A model generated the notes under the pieces. That model saw nothing but the letters and a program-made list of their open reading frames with translations. It made no database searches and was not told the origin of the DNA. A DNA stretch of 64,000 nt from Gnetum montanum (lineage: Eukaryota; Streptophyta; Gnetopsida; Gnetales; Gnetaceae), in the NCBI GenBank assembly GCA_015680685.1, contig MNCI01002119.1, positions 794,569 through 858,568 of the forward strand. The letters are read 5' to 3'. The first letter of the stretch is position 1. Every line of letters starts with the position of its first letter. This document shows positions 34,850 to 46,447 of this stretch, piece by piece. The translations under genes and the position numbers were made by a program.

Positions 34850-36329
34850 ACAACCGCACGCCGCAACAGCACACACACATACTCACATTAACTACTGAGT
34901 TATTTGGAGGTATCTGGGCCTTGGTGTAGCCAGAGACCAGCAGGCACCTAAATCCTGTTCGAGGACACTCGTTGGCGGTCGCGTCCCAAACGGTCGCCAA
35001 CAGTATCCTCTGATACTAGCACGTTTGCATAGCTTCTTGATAAGACAAGGGAAGGGTAATGCAATCTTTCTTGTCTTCCATTCTTCAAATCGCCTCAGGA
35101 TCTCTGTAAAATATAGATGAGGTAGGTTAGCATTAACCTTTTCCATCAACACTACACATCCTCTTACCGCATATGTTGAAATTATTTTTAAGCCTTTGTG
35201 GGGAAGATGTGATAAGTCCCTATTTTGAAATAAATCCTCTCTTTCATCGTCAATTCCCCAAACGTCTTATCCTCCTTACCATACGCCCTTTCCAGCCAAA
35301 CTCGTCACGCATTAGGGTTTGAGCTGGTAGACAACTGAGCAACCTTTGGCCCTGTATTTGGGAGGCTTAATACTTCTGAAATGGCCTGAATAGAGAAATC
35401 AATAGTCACACCACAAATTTTAACCTTGGTGTCTTGTTCTTTGTTGTGCCAAAATTGATACATTTCCCCTAAGTACTAGGCACTGCTTTCAGAGAGGATA
35501 GGCCATAATGGGGATCCTTTGAGGTGATCCCTAACAACCTCTAGAGAAAATTCTATGAAAGATCAAAAGTTTAATTTCACAATCACTACAGTGAATATGG
35601 ACCTTTCATGGATGGCCTGAACACAATCCTGGGGCAACGTGAGATGTTGTCCCTATTCAGAAGTTTTGGTAGTTCCTCCTTCTACTTGCCTTGATTGTAC
35701 AATAGCAGGGTCCTCTTGGTGGATACTAAATGATTTTTCCTCCTGGTCTGCATGCTGTCTGACAAGAAATTTTCCTTCACCTCTCTTAGGTCGTTTGATC
35801 CCACCTTGAGTAGGACCTTCTTGTTGTTTGTGTTTCGAAGCCATCTACAATCACACGGGGCCAATCGTTAGTAAAGTTATTTCCAAAGTTAGGTTATACC
35901 TTACTGCTTTCCTTAATGGAATTACTTTATCTCCATGTGATGTTAATTAAAAAGTCTCCAAAATATTATAATATTTAATCCTCTTTGCTTAGGTGGTTTC
36001 TAAATCTAGTTTCCCGGTATAACTAAGGGGATGAAATTGTTTTTGACAAATTTATCCTTAATTTTATAACTAATTACCCTTGATAATGTCCTTCGGGCAA
36101 TGAAAAATTTCAAAAAATTTATGCGCTATTCGGCGTGTGCCCCTCCCACATGACGGAACTAAACACTCTAGGTTCAAGTAGGTTCAAACGAAATGAAAAT
36201 CGAAGGACCAATAAGCGAGTTATGAATATGAAAGCAAGGGATGTGCAATTGCTAGTCGTAGAGAGAAATTGGAAAAACCTCCCCCACGTGAATAGTTACA
36301 AATGATGTTAAGTAGTGCAAGGGGGTTGT

Positions 36330-36410
36330 GTATATATATATATTTTTGAGATGCGATATCACATCCGCAATATTGCAGCCTATCGATGTTAGGGCATTTA
36401 TGGAATATAC
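36330..36410 (-). promoter_or_regulatory. U3-like palindrome/TATA segment upstream of ORF-X (G4)
   Basis: On the minus strand GATATCGCATC and related palindrome halves (36353-36385) precede an alternating TA tract (36331-36344), about 490 bp before the ORF-X start. Same position and order as in G1 and G3. Confidence 0.5.
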
Positions 36411-37749
36411 CGAATTTTCAAGATTTTTCTGAAATGAAATGATGTAAACTAAGGACATCTGGATGAGTGTTAGAGGGTAGTTCAATTAGTTCTGAAGGCA
36501 TGAAAATTATGATGGTGTGGAATTTATCAATAAGGGCCTCGGGTGGTGAGGGAGAGAAAAAGACTATGTGATGGTTCATAGGAATGTTCGAATTGGAGGG
36601 ATAGTAATAAGGGAAAGAATATCATTGAAAATATGCTTAGGCTAATAGATGGTGTGTGGAAGATGTGTTATGAGTGCAAATTACAAAAAATTACGCAAGT
36701 GCGTCCTCCCCAAAGTAGGTTCCAACCTATAATGCCCTTGCGTAACCACACCTTAAAATGTCCATAGGCACTAAAAGGGTTAAAGGTAATCCACACTGGT
36801 TCCAAAAAACACACACATGTAAGTATCATCAAAATGAGGTACAAATTCTACGCTATACGAGACACAAGCTACAATTACATGAATAGCGAGATGAGATGGA
36901 CTATATAAGGGATTATAGATATTGGGACATGAGGTAACTGACCTAGGGCACAATGAATCCTATGTGTAAAGCATGATTAATGTGTCATTAACCCATCGTT
37001 CCAAGATCAGGACCAAGTCCATTCCTCTAATCAGTGACACCGCATTATTTCATCCCATGATGAGTGACTATGAGAGTACCATAACAACAAGGCGTATGAT
37101 TACTTGGCATTTTGTTCAAGGGAGGAGTGATTTTTGTTTTGTGGCACTTTCTTTATTGTTTTTTTTTCTTGTCTCTTTTTTTTTCAATTGTTGAATCCAG
37201 AGAAGCTACCAACCTTTAGGCATGGGTGCATGTCTTTCTAGTGGGACCCCCTACAACAACATTGGATTTTTTTGAGTGCCTTTTGATTACTCTTACTCCC
37301 ATTTTTCATTAGATCTACAAGGATCTTAGTACAACCACGTTGCATGATAACTCCCACAGACGTCACCAAAGAGAATCTGCAAGTCCCCTTGATGTCACAC
37401 CCTAATCATTCCCTCTTGGTCCATCCTTCTTCATTATGGGTACAAGGAACACAAAATTAGTTTTAAGTTTTCAGAATGTCAAGAATATCACTGTACCCTC
37501 AAAAAAAACCTCTTATTTGTAGAGTGGATGGGTGGGTGTAATGGGCTCACTATCCAAATAATTGATCACTCGAGACTCGATAACATAGAACACACCTCAA
37601 CCAACGAGCCTCATGAGTGTTTTATTCATAGATAAGATTACTTATAAAAAGATAAAAAGATAAAAAGACAAAAAGATAAAACAAGAAATTGAAAATTAAA
37701 AAACTGGAAAACAAAAAATTGTAAAATTAAAGAAAATAAAAAATATTTA
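36411..37749 (-). other. Noncoding block of G4 (post-pol region)
   Basis: Close relative of 19501-20860 in G3; includes 'gtcctccccaaagtagg' near 36704 and the A-rich tract at 37640-37745. No gene supported. Confidence 0.7.
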
Positions 37750-39753
37750 TTAATCCTGCTTGTTGTTAGAATGGGGGATATGGAAACATACTAAACAGTT
37801 GGGCATGGCGAGGATTAATAAATGAAAGATGAGGATCCTTGCATGTTGGAAACATCGAAACTTGGTCATACTTACCCCATTAGGGTTCACACACCTGATT
37901 ATAGTAAGCATAGTGGGGAAATTTATAAGATGTGGTTCCCGGGTAAAGAGTTGACCCATTATGATACTTGAGATCGTAAGATGGTATGCAAGGATCATGA
38001 TGTCATCCTCCATGGCTATATTCATTGGGCCATATGGTTGTCAGAGTGTTAATTGGTGGCCTTGACAAAGTGACATGAGGCGTCAGGTTCAAGGAGAAGG
38101 ATGCACCATAGTGTTGGACTTGTGCTAAGTTGGAGAATAAAGTGGCCTTGGAACTGTGTTGTCCCTTCCTATGGTTATGTCTAAAGAAGGGATGCCTTTG
38201 ATGTTGAGGAGGTCTCTCATTGCTGTTGGAAATAGTAGCACAAGTAACATTCATGGGTTGTTGCTGTGATGTAGACACTTCAGAAATAGTTGGTGGTGAT
38301 GTAGAAGGAGGGAGAGGATGAGAATGTTGAAATTTAGGAGAAGTGTAAGGTACACAAGGCAGTGGTTGTTGAGGACATGGGCTAATAGTATTGAGGAGAA
38401 TAATAATAATGCAGCGAGATAGAGTATGTTGACCCAGTTGGGGAAATAGGATGTTGAACTAGATAAGCATTTGGATTTGGATGATACGAAGGGTGTCTCC
38501 AGTTTAGGGATGACTTCCCCCATGACTGGGATTTTTGCCACTATGATCGATCACAGTATCTCTGTATGAACTTTGGGTGTAACATGCTTCCCCAATGCTC
38601 ATATAAATGTAACAAGATTGGGCATTGGCCCTTGGGGTGATCGTATAGGCAAATGTTACATTCATACGTGTGATTGGCAGTTGAGCTCTTATTTCCCTCA
38701 TCCCTTCTTTCCGATTGTCTAATGATACTTTGTCCTACTTCTCAGGTTGTCAAACCTCTACCTCCAATAATATTGATATATTCTCCACACTTTTTATGCA
38801 TCCATTCCAACATCTTATTGATCTTTGCCTCAATTTCCTCTAATGATTGTTGTACTAGCAAAGATGGTTCTTCCTCCTTGAGATAGGTTGATTTCTCCTT
38901 TTTATGATTATGGACCTCTGTTAAGTTGAGATTTTGGTCGCGTTGATGTTTTTCAACATTCTCCCATCTAGCCATTTCTCCTTCTTCTTGTGCTACCCAC
39001 TTAATAAGCTCTTGGAATTGATGGGTTCGTGGTTCATATAGTTGACCTTGGGCATACATCCCTAGGGTCTCTCTTGTTTTATCACAAAGCCCATCAATGA
39101 TAAGGTACATTAGCCTTTCCTCAAACAACTCATGGCTTGGAAAGTTGTTTAACAGTGCATAATATCTTTCTAAGGCCATGTCCAAGGGTTCATGTTATGC
39201 TTGTTTCCACTCTTGGATTTTTTTCCTCAAGGCTGACACTCTTGCATAGGTTTGATATCTTTCGTTAAAGAGTTCTACCATTGTTGGTCAACGTCGAATT
39301 GAATTTGGTTTTAACAATCTATACCATACTTTTGCTTGGTCAATGAGTGTCCTAGGAAAGAGCTTGAGTTTTTGCCACCTATTATCAATGTTGTTCCATG
39401 CATAGGCATTGTAGAAGGCTTGAAAATGTTGTTGCGGATCTAAGTCATAGCCTCCTAAGAAATTTAGAAAGTTTTTAAAATCGAGCTTGGGTAGGCAACT
39501 CTCTTTACAATGCCTATGGGGAATTCGAACAACCTCTTGTTATGTGCGTTAGGCTTGTAGTGGCCAGTAGGGGTTCATCTTCATCGAGTAAGTTATGCTT
39601 TCGTGCATTGGGACAATGCTGCCTTTGTTTATGTTTATAAGAAATCCCCACCTTGGATTGCGTACTTCAACCTTCATTGTCATATAATTCGTTGGTTTTC
39701 CAATGAATTGCCTCACTAGATCTAGCATTATCGTAGTCTTGCAGTAGAGGCAT
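37750..39753 (-). pseudogene. gag of G4
   Basis: Starts at 39753 (MPLLQDYDNARSSEAIHWK), 122 bp past the primer-binding site, like the G1 gag. The gag core is at about 39480-38742: MDMALERYYALLNNFPSHE and LIIDGLCDKTRETLGMYAQG in the 147-residue open stretch at 39185-38742. Then come a Cys/His-containing stretch (IYMSIGEACYTQ region, not a clean zinc knuckle) and the Pro/His/Gln-rich tail to 37750. Stops are frequent. The protein would build the particle; with no pol of its own, G4 would have needed pol from a G2-like partner. Confidence 0.8.
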
Positions 39754-39875
39754 GGTTGTGAAATTGTGTGTGAATTTGTATGTGACTTTTTGTAATTATT
39801 TCTTCCTAAAAGATATATCGTTAATTCCTATATAGTGACCTTGTATGATATAACTAATCTAGATAACTAGCACTG

Positions 39876-39893
39876 TCCCTGGCAACGACGCCA
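39876..39893 (-). other. Primer-binding site of G4 (tRNA-Asp)
   Basis: The plus-strand 18-mer matches the tRNA-Asp 3' end with CCA at 16 of 18 positions; one base separates it from the LTR. Unlike G3, upstream sequence shows no tRNA similarity. Confidence 0.9.
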
Positions 39894-39894
39894 A

Positions 39895-39918
39895 TGATGA
39901 GTGGTGAGGTACCCCTAC
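39895..39918 (-). repeat. 5' LTR of G4, end fragment left of G5
   Basis: TGATGAGTGG...CCCCTAC, the last 24 bases of the LTR in element sense. CCTAC (39914-39918) is the target duplication of G5. Confidence 0.9.
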
Positions 39919-40981
39919 TGATGAGATGCGATATCGCATAGGCTACAATATCACGGCAGTCACAATATCACATCCCATGCGATATTGCGTACGCGATATC
40001 ATGTCGTCCCATGCGACGTCGCGTACGTGATATCACGGTCCATCGCCAAGTCTATAAATAAGAGGCGGCTCTCCCTTGTTTCCTCATCTTGGGCTAGAAG
40101 TAGGAAAACTCTGGTAGTTCGATCACTCCAGAGATAGAATATTTTCCATGTGCCCACAGTAGGAGTCCTAAAGTAAACGGATCTTTATTCGAGCAACATT
40201 GTACCTAAACACAAGTTGTGTATGGCAATAAAGACGAACTTCCTAGATAAACCTTGCAGTGCATGGAATAGGATTTTATTCATTGTTATTTATTACTTTC
40301 TCTTAGTAATGCGGAATGAGTACAACTTGATTACAAGCATCTAAGGATGTGTATGGATAGTCAAGGAATCGACTGCTCATCGCAACGCAATATGAGTACG
40401 ACTTGATTACGAGCATCTAGTGTGACTACTTGGTAACCTAGTGACGTATTCAAGATCTGCACTTGGTAATCCCAGTGGTATTCTTGCACAAAGATGTGTA
40501 CGGTTAGTCAAGAAATCGGCTGCTCATCGCACTTAGGCTAGATTAGATTCTCTCAACCCTTTCCTCCTAATTAAATGCCTCAGTATGAGCACTTCGAGCA
40601 CGTGCGTTATGCGTGGTGATCCTAGCAACGATTAGCATTTGGTAACCACGGTTGCATCGGTTCAGGGTGTGTACGGTAAGTGGGAGCGGATGCTGATGCT
40701 AGGTAATTTAGACTTAGTTCATTAGTTAGAGTTAGTTAGTTCCTCCAACCCTTCACCTCGATAGCATAGGAGATAAAACATAAAAGACTATAAAAATCAT
40801 ATACCTCAAACTTACTTAACCATACATCGTGACAACTACAAGTAAGTTTGGGAAGACAACGAATGATTAACCCTAAGTGTTCCATGGGGCATGTAGGCAC
40901 TTAGTTTGCGAAGTTCAACTAGATCACGTGTGCTACGCTCGTTTCGTATGGTTGAGTGTAGTGGTACCTCACCACTCATCA
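39919..40981 (+). repeat. 5' LTR of G5
   Basis: 1063 bp, TGATGAGATG...CTCATCA. U3 holds several GATATCGCGTACGCGATATC-type palindromes (39927-40037), TATAAATA at about 40053, 'gcaataaagac' at about 40225. It is 124 bp longer than the 3' LTR: about 48 bp more of palindromes in U3 and a 76-bp segment near 40320-40400 that repeats 'atgagtac(a/g)acttgatta'. Confidence 0.92.
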
Positions 40982-40982
40982 T

Positions 40983-41000
40983 TGGCGCCATTGCCGGGGA
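40983..41000 (+). other. Primer-binding site of G5 (tRNA-Asp)
   Basis: TGGCGCCATTGCCGGGGA, one mismatch (G to A) to the complement of the tRNA-Asp 3' end. Confidence 0.95.
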
Positions 41001-41122
41001 CTAAGTGTTTGTGCGCTAAATTGAACATAAAGGATATCACTCACATCGTTGGGAGCCTAAACGAACCTTCAGGTTAATTAAAGAAAAATTTATATAATGG
41101 TAAAATTAGCACACCGATAATA

Positions 41123-43550
41123 ATGTCTTCTTCTCATAAGAGCAACTCACCACCTAAGGACCATACACAAGACAGTCAGCAACATAAAACACATAACCAA
41201 AATCAGCCAAGTCCTAAACAATACAAGACAGTCTATACTCATCCCGATGAGTATATTCCAAATTTTACTTTTATCCTCCATCAAGATGAACAGCTGCAAT
41301 GAAGAGATTTGCAAGGTAACATAGTGTTACCTACAGATCGTGTAGTTTCAAACATGCTTCTCCATGCCTTGGCACAGATTGGCATGACAGAAGTATATGC
41401 TGAATATGCTGTGGAAGATTTTGACTCAAGGGATTATTATCCCACAGAAGCACAACGTATGAGGGACTCAAGGCAGGAGAGCCAACATACACTGTTGAAG
41501 GGCAAAGAGGTCCCGCACGTCCTTAGTGAAACTAGAGATGGTGAACCATTTATAACTAGTTCGCTATCAAGAGATGTTCCCCCTCTTAACGAAAGTGAGG
41601 AGGTAGGGTATCAGAACCTATGATCAACAATACATATCCCTCGTTCTGATGCTCGTGAACACCAACTATTCATAGAGGGAACAAAAACTTATGCTAAGGA
41701 TGGGCACTTAGATCGTCACCATGATCAGGGCCGTAGCAGCCGAAGAGAAGGCAAGAAACATCGTCATGGCGATGGTTCCCCTTCTTCTTCCCCTTCTTCA
41801 CATCACTCACCCTCTCCTTCCACATCTAGACACAACCATCATGAGCATAACGAAGAGGATAAAGGTAAGAAAAATGAGAGACCTCGATGAGAGAGTCGAG
41901 AGAGAGGACAAGGGCAAGGACGTAGGGAAAGTAGGGAATGACGAAGACATCACAGGCATCATAAAGAAGATGATCATGAAGAGCCCCTACTTGCAACCTG
42001 AAGTATGCTTGACATAACGGAGGTAGTTAGAATTCCCACAAGGCATTTAAAAGATAGTCGGATCAAGCGTTTAGACATGAACAATATCCCATGCTTTGAG
42101 GGGGGATACAACGCTGATCCACAACATCATTTGCAGGCATTCCACAATGTGTGTGCCTTGCAGAATATAGAAAATGAGTGGCAAAAACTTAAGTTATTCC
42201 CAAGGACACTCATCAAGGAAGCAGAGAGTTGGTGCCGGTCCTTAGAACCGGAAACCATCAAGAGGTGGAGTACGATGCTAGAACTCTTCAACGATAAGTA
42301 TCAAACGTACTCCTGAGTGTCTAATTTGTGTAAGCAGATCCAAGGCTAGAAGCAAGGTACTCATGAACCCTTGAATGCTGCCATAGCCTGCTACTACACA
42401 TTGTTACATCGTTTCCCAGGCCATGGTTACGCTCAGCGGGATCAACTTCACCACATCGTGGATGGGCTAAGGCATGAAACTAGAAGAACCCTTGGGACTT
42501 ATGCCCAAGAGAGACTCTCACAACTTAGAGCCCATGAAGTACATCACTTGTTGGAGCAAGCAGCAAAAGAAGAAGGTGAGAGACGATAAAGGGAAAGAGC
42601 AGAAGAATACAACCGTGATCCCTCTCTTCGAAAGAAGGGAGTGAAATTTTGCGATGCAGAGGATGAGTCACCAATCAAAGAGTTGGTGAGCAAGAAAACC
42701 TTGCCGATTCAAAAATTAACAACAAAAATAGCGGCTAAGGTAGATGACGTATGGAGTTCCTTAGACTCTAAAATTGAAACTGTCTTAAAAATTGTAGAAG
42801 AGTCTAAGGTAGAATAAAGTAGTGACAAAGGTAAGACAAAGTGGAGAGATTTAGGCCCTGCACATAACAAGGGTAAGGGGAAAATCACTAACTCTAATGT
42901 GGTTGTGGATTCAGATACAGACGATGACGGTGGATGTGAGATCTACCATTATGACCATCCTAAGGGATGTTGCCCAATCATCTCACATCTACAAGAGTTT
43001 GGGGTGTATGCACTTAATCCAAAACTTAATCAATGGAAAACACCCCATAGGTTACCTTATCCCCAAGGTAACCTAAGGCAGTTCCACCAACCATTAACGT
43101 ATTATCCAAGTGGAACTTTGACACAACCCATCAAACAGTATCAACAGTGGCAATACCCATAGTCATGGGGGATGCCATCATTGAAACATCAGTACCCTTA
43201 CCGGCAGCCTGACCCTTATGGATATTATGTGCAGTAGCTGATTTCTCCAAGTGACTCTATGAGTCACACAACTCCCCACCATCACTACCAAGTTTGGGAG
43301 TACTTCAGAAGGACTCCTTCTCCTCCGAGAGACACTCCATACCCACACCATCCTCAAAATCTATCCGCACCTCTTCCACAAGTAGTTCCCATAACACCTC
43401 CTGCTCCAACAATGCAAGGGGAACTTCCTACTCAACCGCAGCAATGTCACGCTGCGAGAGCTATAAATATTCAACCTGCTGTTGGTTTTGACAACTGTAA
43501 AAAGAGAAGATCCTTCTTCAGAACCAAAAGCCCAGACAAACTCTCACAAT
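41123..43550 (+). pseudogene. gag of G5
   Basis: ATG at 41123 (MSSSHKSNSPPK). The frame stays aligned across the in-frame TGA at 41300-41302 to 41623. Domains as in G2: HPDEYIPNFTFILH, a Ser/His/Arg-rich basic stretch (41700-41890), the gag core 42005-42589 (NNIPCFEGGYNADP, RWSTMLELFNDKYQTYS, HIVDGLRHETRRTLG), the acidic VVDSDTDDDGG and KGCCPIISHL segment (42899-43162), and a Tyr/Pro/Gln-rich tail (43259-43552). About ten stops, mostly readable as CAA/CAG, CGA or TGG codons changed by one transition. Best-preserved gag in the window. Confidence 0.87.
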
Positions 43551-43567
43551 AACAAACGGTTGAGCCC

Positions 43568-44384
43568 ATGTACACTCCTCCACCATCTAACACTTTGGAC
43601 CACCCTTTAGTCCAACAGAGCTTAACACATATGGTTATGTTGATGCATACTGTAACTGACTGGATCAAGGTAGGCCACCTTCCTAGGAAACTAATTGATC
43701 CTGGAAGTCCCTTAATCTACCTTCAAGTCACCAAAAATGAACCACATAGGGCTCTTCTTAACTCAAGTTCCAGAGTCAACTTAATTTCACAAGAGATGTA
43801 TCACGCCTGGAACCTGCCCCAACTTAAGAAGAGTAACATTCAGCTAGAGCTAGTAGACCAGTCCATCACCATTCCCTTGGGATTGGTGAAGGACATCATT
43901 ACCACTGTGTGTGGTTGGTCTTACCTAGCTGATTTCCTGGTGATTGAAGTCAACAACAACGAAGGGGACTTCCCAATTATAATGGGAAGTGCATGACTTA
44001 GTACAGTAGATGCATGCCTTAGGATCTGCGATCTTTCCTTGGAAATCGCTAAGATAAATATTTATGGAAAGATCAAGAAGAGGAAATTCCATGCATCACA
44101 TACAGTGATTCATCGGGTGATGACATGGAGGAAATGCCTCCATGTAACAAGTGTGCCCTTGAAACTTTGAAACAAATATGCCTGTATGTAGCAACCACAC
44201 AACAAGTAGTAGACACCCCGTGGTTGACAGCTACTAGAAGGAGCAACCAAATATGCATGGAACGAATTGAGGAGACAAACCATGCCAATAATGAACGCAT
44301 AGACACGTTGGAATATGAACGTTGCCAACTCCCACCCCTCAACCTAAGATCATCAATTGGGAGGAGCTAGGAACTTCTACAAAA
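43568..44384 (+). pseudogene. Protease of G5, catalytic site lost
   Basis: Aligns with G2 12420-13250. Open from 43568 to 43996. The retropepsin DSG triad reads NSS (LLNSSSRVNLIS; Asn codon at 43760-43762), both changes being G-to-A. The second element reads FPIIMGSA, again with a changed Arg. After a TGA the spacer toward RT continues (44125-44370, PPCNKCALETLKQICLYVATTQ). It ends at the pol deletion, so no RT follows. Confidence 0.85.
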
Positions 44385-46447
44385 TTTAAATAAATGTTCA
44401 TTATTTTGAATCTCCCCCTTGCAATTCAGTCATGGGGGAGATGGCCACCTATGCTAATCATATGGGGCCCTCAGTTCTTTTTACATTTTTTTTACACATT
44501 TTTGTTTTACACATTTTTGTCTTACACATTTTTGTTTTACAAATTTCTTAAACTATTCTTATTTTTGTTTTTACAACTTTCTTTAACTCTTCTTATTTTT
44601 TTTTTTTACAACATCGTTATACTTTTCCATTTTGTGTGTGTGTGTGTGTGTGTGTGATCCACCCTATAAGTTTGTCATCTAATAAGTGTTCTGCATGATG
44701 GTATGAGCTGTTTTCATATTGATTGCTAATGTTTGGTTTTTACCTTTAAGTCACAATGTTGATACTAAGGTATGTTTCTTTTGATATGATAGGCAATGAG
44801 TTCACTCCATCCATCCATCCACCAAGTTCTATGGTCTCTCTCGACTTGGAAATGTACAGTCCCCATCTAATAAGAACTTTAACGAATCAGTGATGGGGCA
44901 TTTCTCAAACTAAGGAAGGACTCAAGGATTGAAAAGGGTGTGACTTCAAGGGAACTTGATGCTTTTGTGTTGGCCATTCTCTTGGGTGCTTGGATGTTTT
45001 CTTTTTGAGTTTTCTCACCATTCTGATGTTACCCCAATTAGCAGAAGCTAAGACAATAAAAATAAAAAGTCTTTGCATGGTGTGGTTCTCACGCATAAAA
45101 ACACAAAACATAAAAATAAAAATAAAAAAATAAAAAAAAATAAAAAAAAACTAAGTGAGAATTCAAAGCACACCCCTTAGACAAAATAAACTTGGGCTAC
45201 AAGCACTGGTTATGGAACCAAAAGTGTTCCCTCTAACTAAGGCCCTTCTCGCTTCCCATTCTCTCCTTTGTTTCATCGAAATGGTGGTGACTCTTGGGGA
45301 AGGCATCCTTGTTATCCAAGTGGATGGTTTAGCCGAATGCATTGATGCGAAGTCACTAGATGTGGTTGGTTTGAGGCCAGACTTGGAATGGGATTTGCTA
45401 AGTCACATTAATCATGAAGCACACAAGGGGTCGTACACCACCTTGTTCTTGGGATCCCATTCCATCCTCTTCTCTCCACCCTTCTCTCCATTATTCACCT
45501 CACTATCAGTTGTATCATTAGTGTATATTTTGGTAGATGCATTGTTTTCTTTTTGGTAAATTCTTGCAGTTAAGACTTTAACTCTTGTTCCAAATGACAT
45601 TCCCGGAGCCTACGAACTCTTTGAATGTGGGTTTGTCAGGGCATTAAGGGCATGAGCCTGCTTTGGGGAGGACCCACTGACATTCCTATTTGGAGCATTA
45701 ATTAAATTATTTCCCTTAACATTTTGCAATTAATTTTATTTTATTCATTTCCATCTTGACATCCATTTCATCGATGCCATAGTTGTCCCTTTTTATCTCT
45801 CTTTCTTACTCCTTTTCTTTCTCCATTCTAATGCTACCGGAGGTTCGCGATTAGTCATGGGGCTACGGGGCCCAATTTTTTCAATTTTCTCTTAGTTTCG
45901 AATTTTTTCAATTCTTTCCTAACCCCTACACCTTCGGTAGTCATCATTAATATATCTCTAGACCGTAATCAGCCATCCCACAACCCAGCCAATGGACTTA
46001 CACTGAAGCAAGATATTAATTACATGATGATTCATTTACCCTTGCTAATATATGATTGTGTTGTGTGTGCAGATGGTGATCATACAACAACGGATTGAAT
46101 CTAGAGCAAACACTTGGAATGGAGTCGTGCTGGAAGTAGCTATGCAAGGAGCAAGATCGATGGCGCGCTTACGGATGGACAATGAAAGGTGCAATCTTGG
46201 CATTGGCAGCAGCAACACTTCTTTCTCTCTCTCTCTCTCTCTCTTTCTTTCTCAGCTTCCAACTAAGGCCTAATGTCATTGTAATAAGGTGTTCACCCTT
46301 GTTGTCATGAACACCAGTTTTGTCAAGTCTTGTAATGATGATCCATTCACATGTCATCCCATTAGTTCCATTCCCCTCAATAATCGCATACCTTCCCAAT
46401 ATTTTGTAAGGAACTCAAGGACAAGTTTTCATTCAGTCATGAGGGTA
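44385..46447 (+). other. Pol-deletion junction and noncoding region of G5
   Basis: Near 44395 'caaaatttaaataaatg' (pre-RT) changes to 'ttcattattttgaatctcc' (post-integrase, as in G2 at 23083). The rest parallels G2 23090-25041: T-rich repeats, a (TG)12 run at 44633-44656, a CT-rich run near 46222-46243, and the polypurine context 'tcattcagtcatgagggta' before the 3' LTR. Confidence 0.85.

Larger units (their letters stand above)
32968..35002 (+). mobile_element. Long LTR (unrelated family) in ORF-X of G4
   Basis: Termini TGTTGG...CCAACA form a perfect 6-bp inverted repeat, flanked by GTATC duplications (32963-32967 and 35003-35007). U3 contains 37-38-bp repeats and eight 21-bp repeats, a TATAAATA at 34042-34049 and an AATAAA near 34147 just before the N gap. 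No internal protein domain is visible, so it is probably a solo LTR of about 2 kb; the 692-base gap could hide more. Confidence 0.75.
31174..35844 (-). pseudogene. ORF-X of G4 (interrupted and partly misassembled)
   Basis: Starts MASKHKQQEG at 35844, ends near 31174, matching G3. The globular domain is at about 35640-35008 (NANLPHLYFTEILRRFEE, LPFPCLIKKLC at 35152-35030). It is then cut by a long LTR with GTATC duplications (32968-35007). The linker resumes at 32967-32569. The coiled-coil segment lies at 31864-32567 but on the plus strand (for example IEQLTKLLMENKKVAEEKEK from 32053), bounded by single Ns; this looks like a flipped contig. The rest (31862-31174) is again minus strand. Roughly 290 bp of linker, relative to G3, is absent at the junction. 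Function unknown, as for G3. Confidence 0.7.

Noticed and set aside
34061-35000. Long minus-strand ORFs of about 260-285 codons
   Set aside because: They are mostly the N gap read as open sequence.
44394-44657. A hydrophobic Phe/Leu-rich protein
   Set aside because: It is the T-rich noncoding tract of G5 followed by a (TG)n run.
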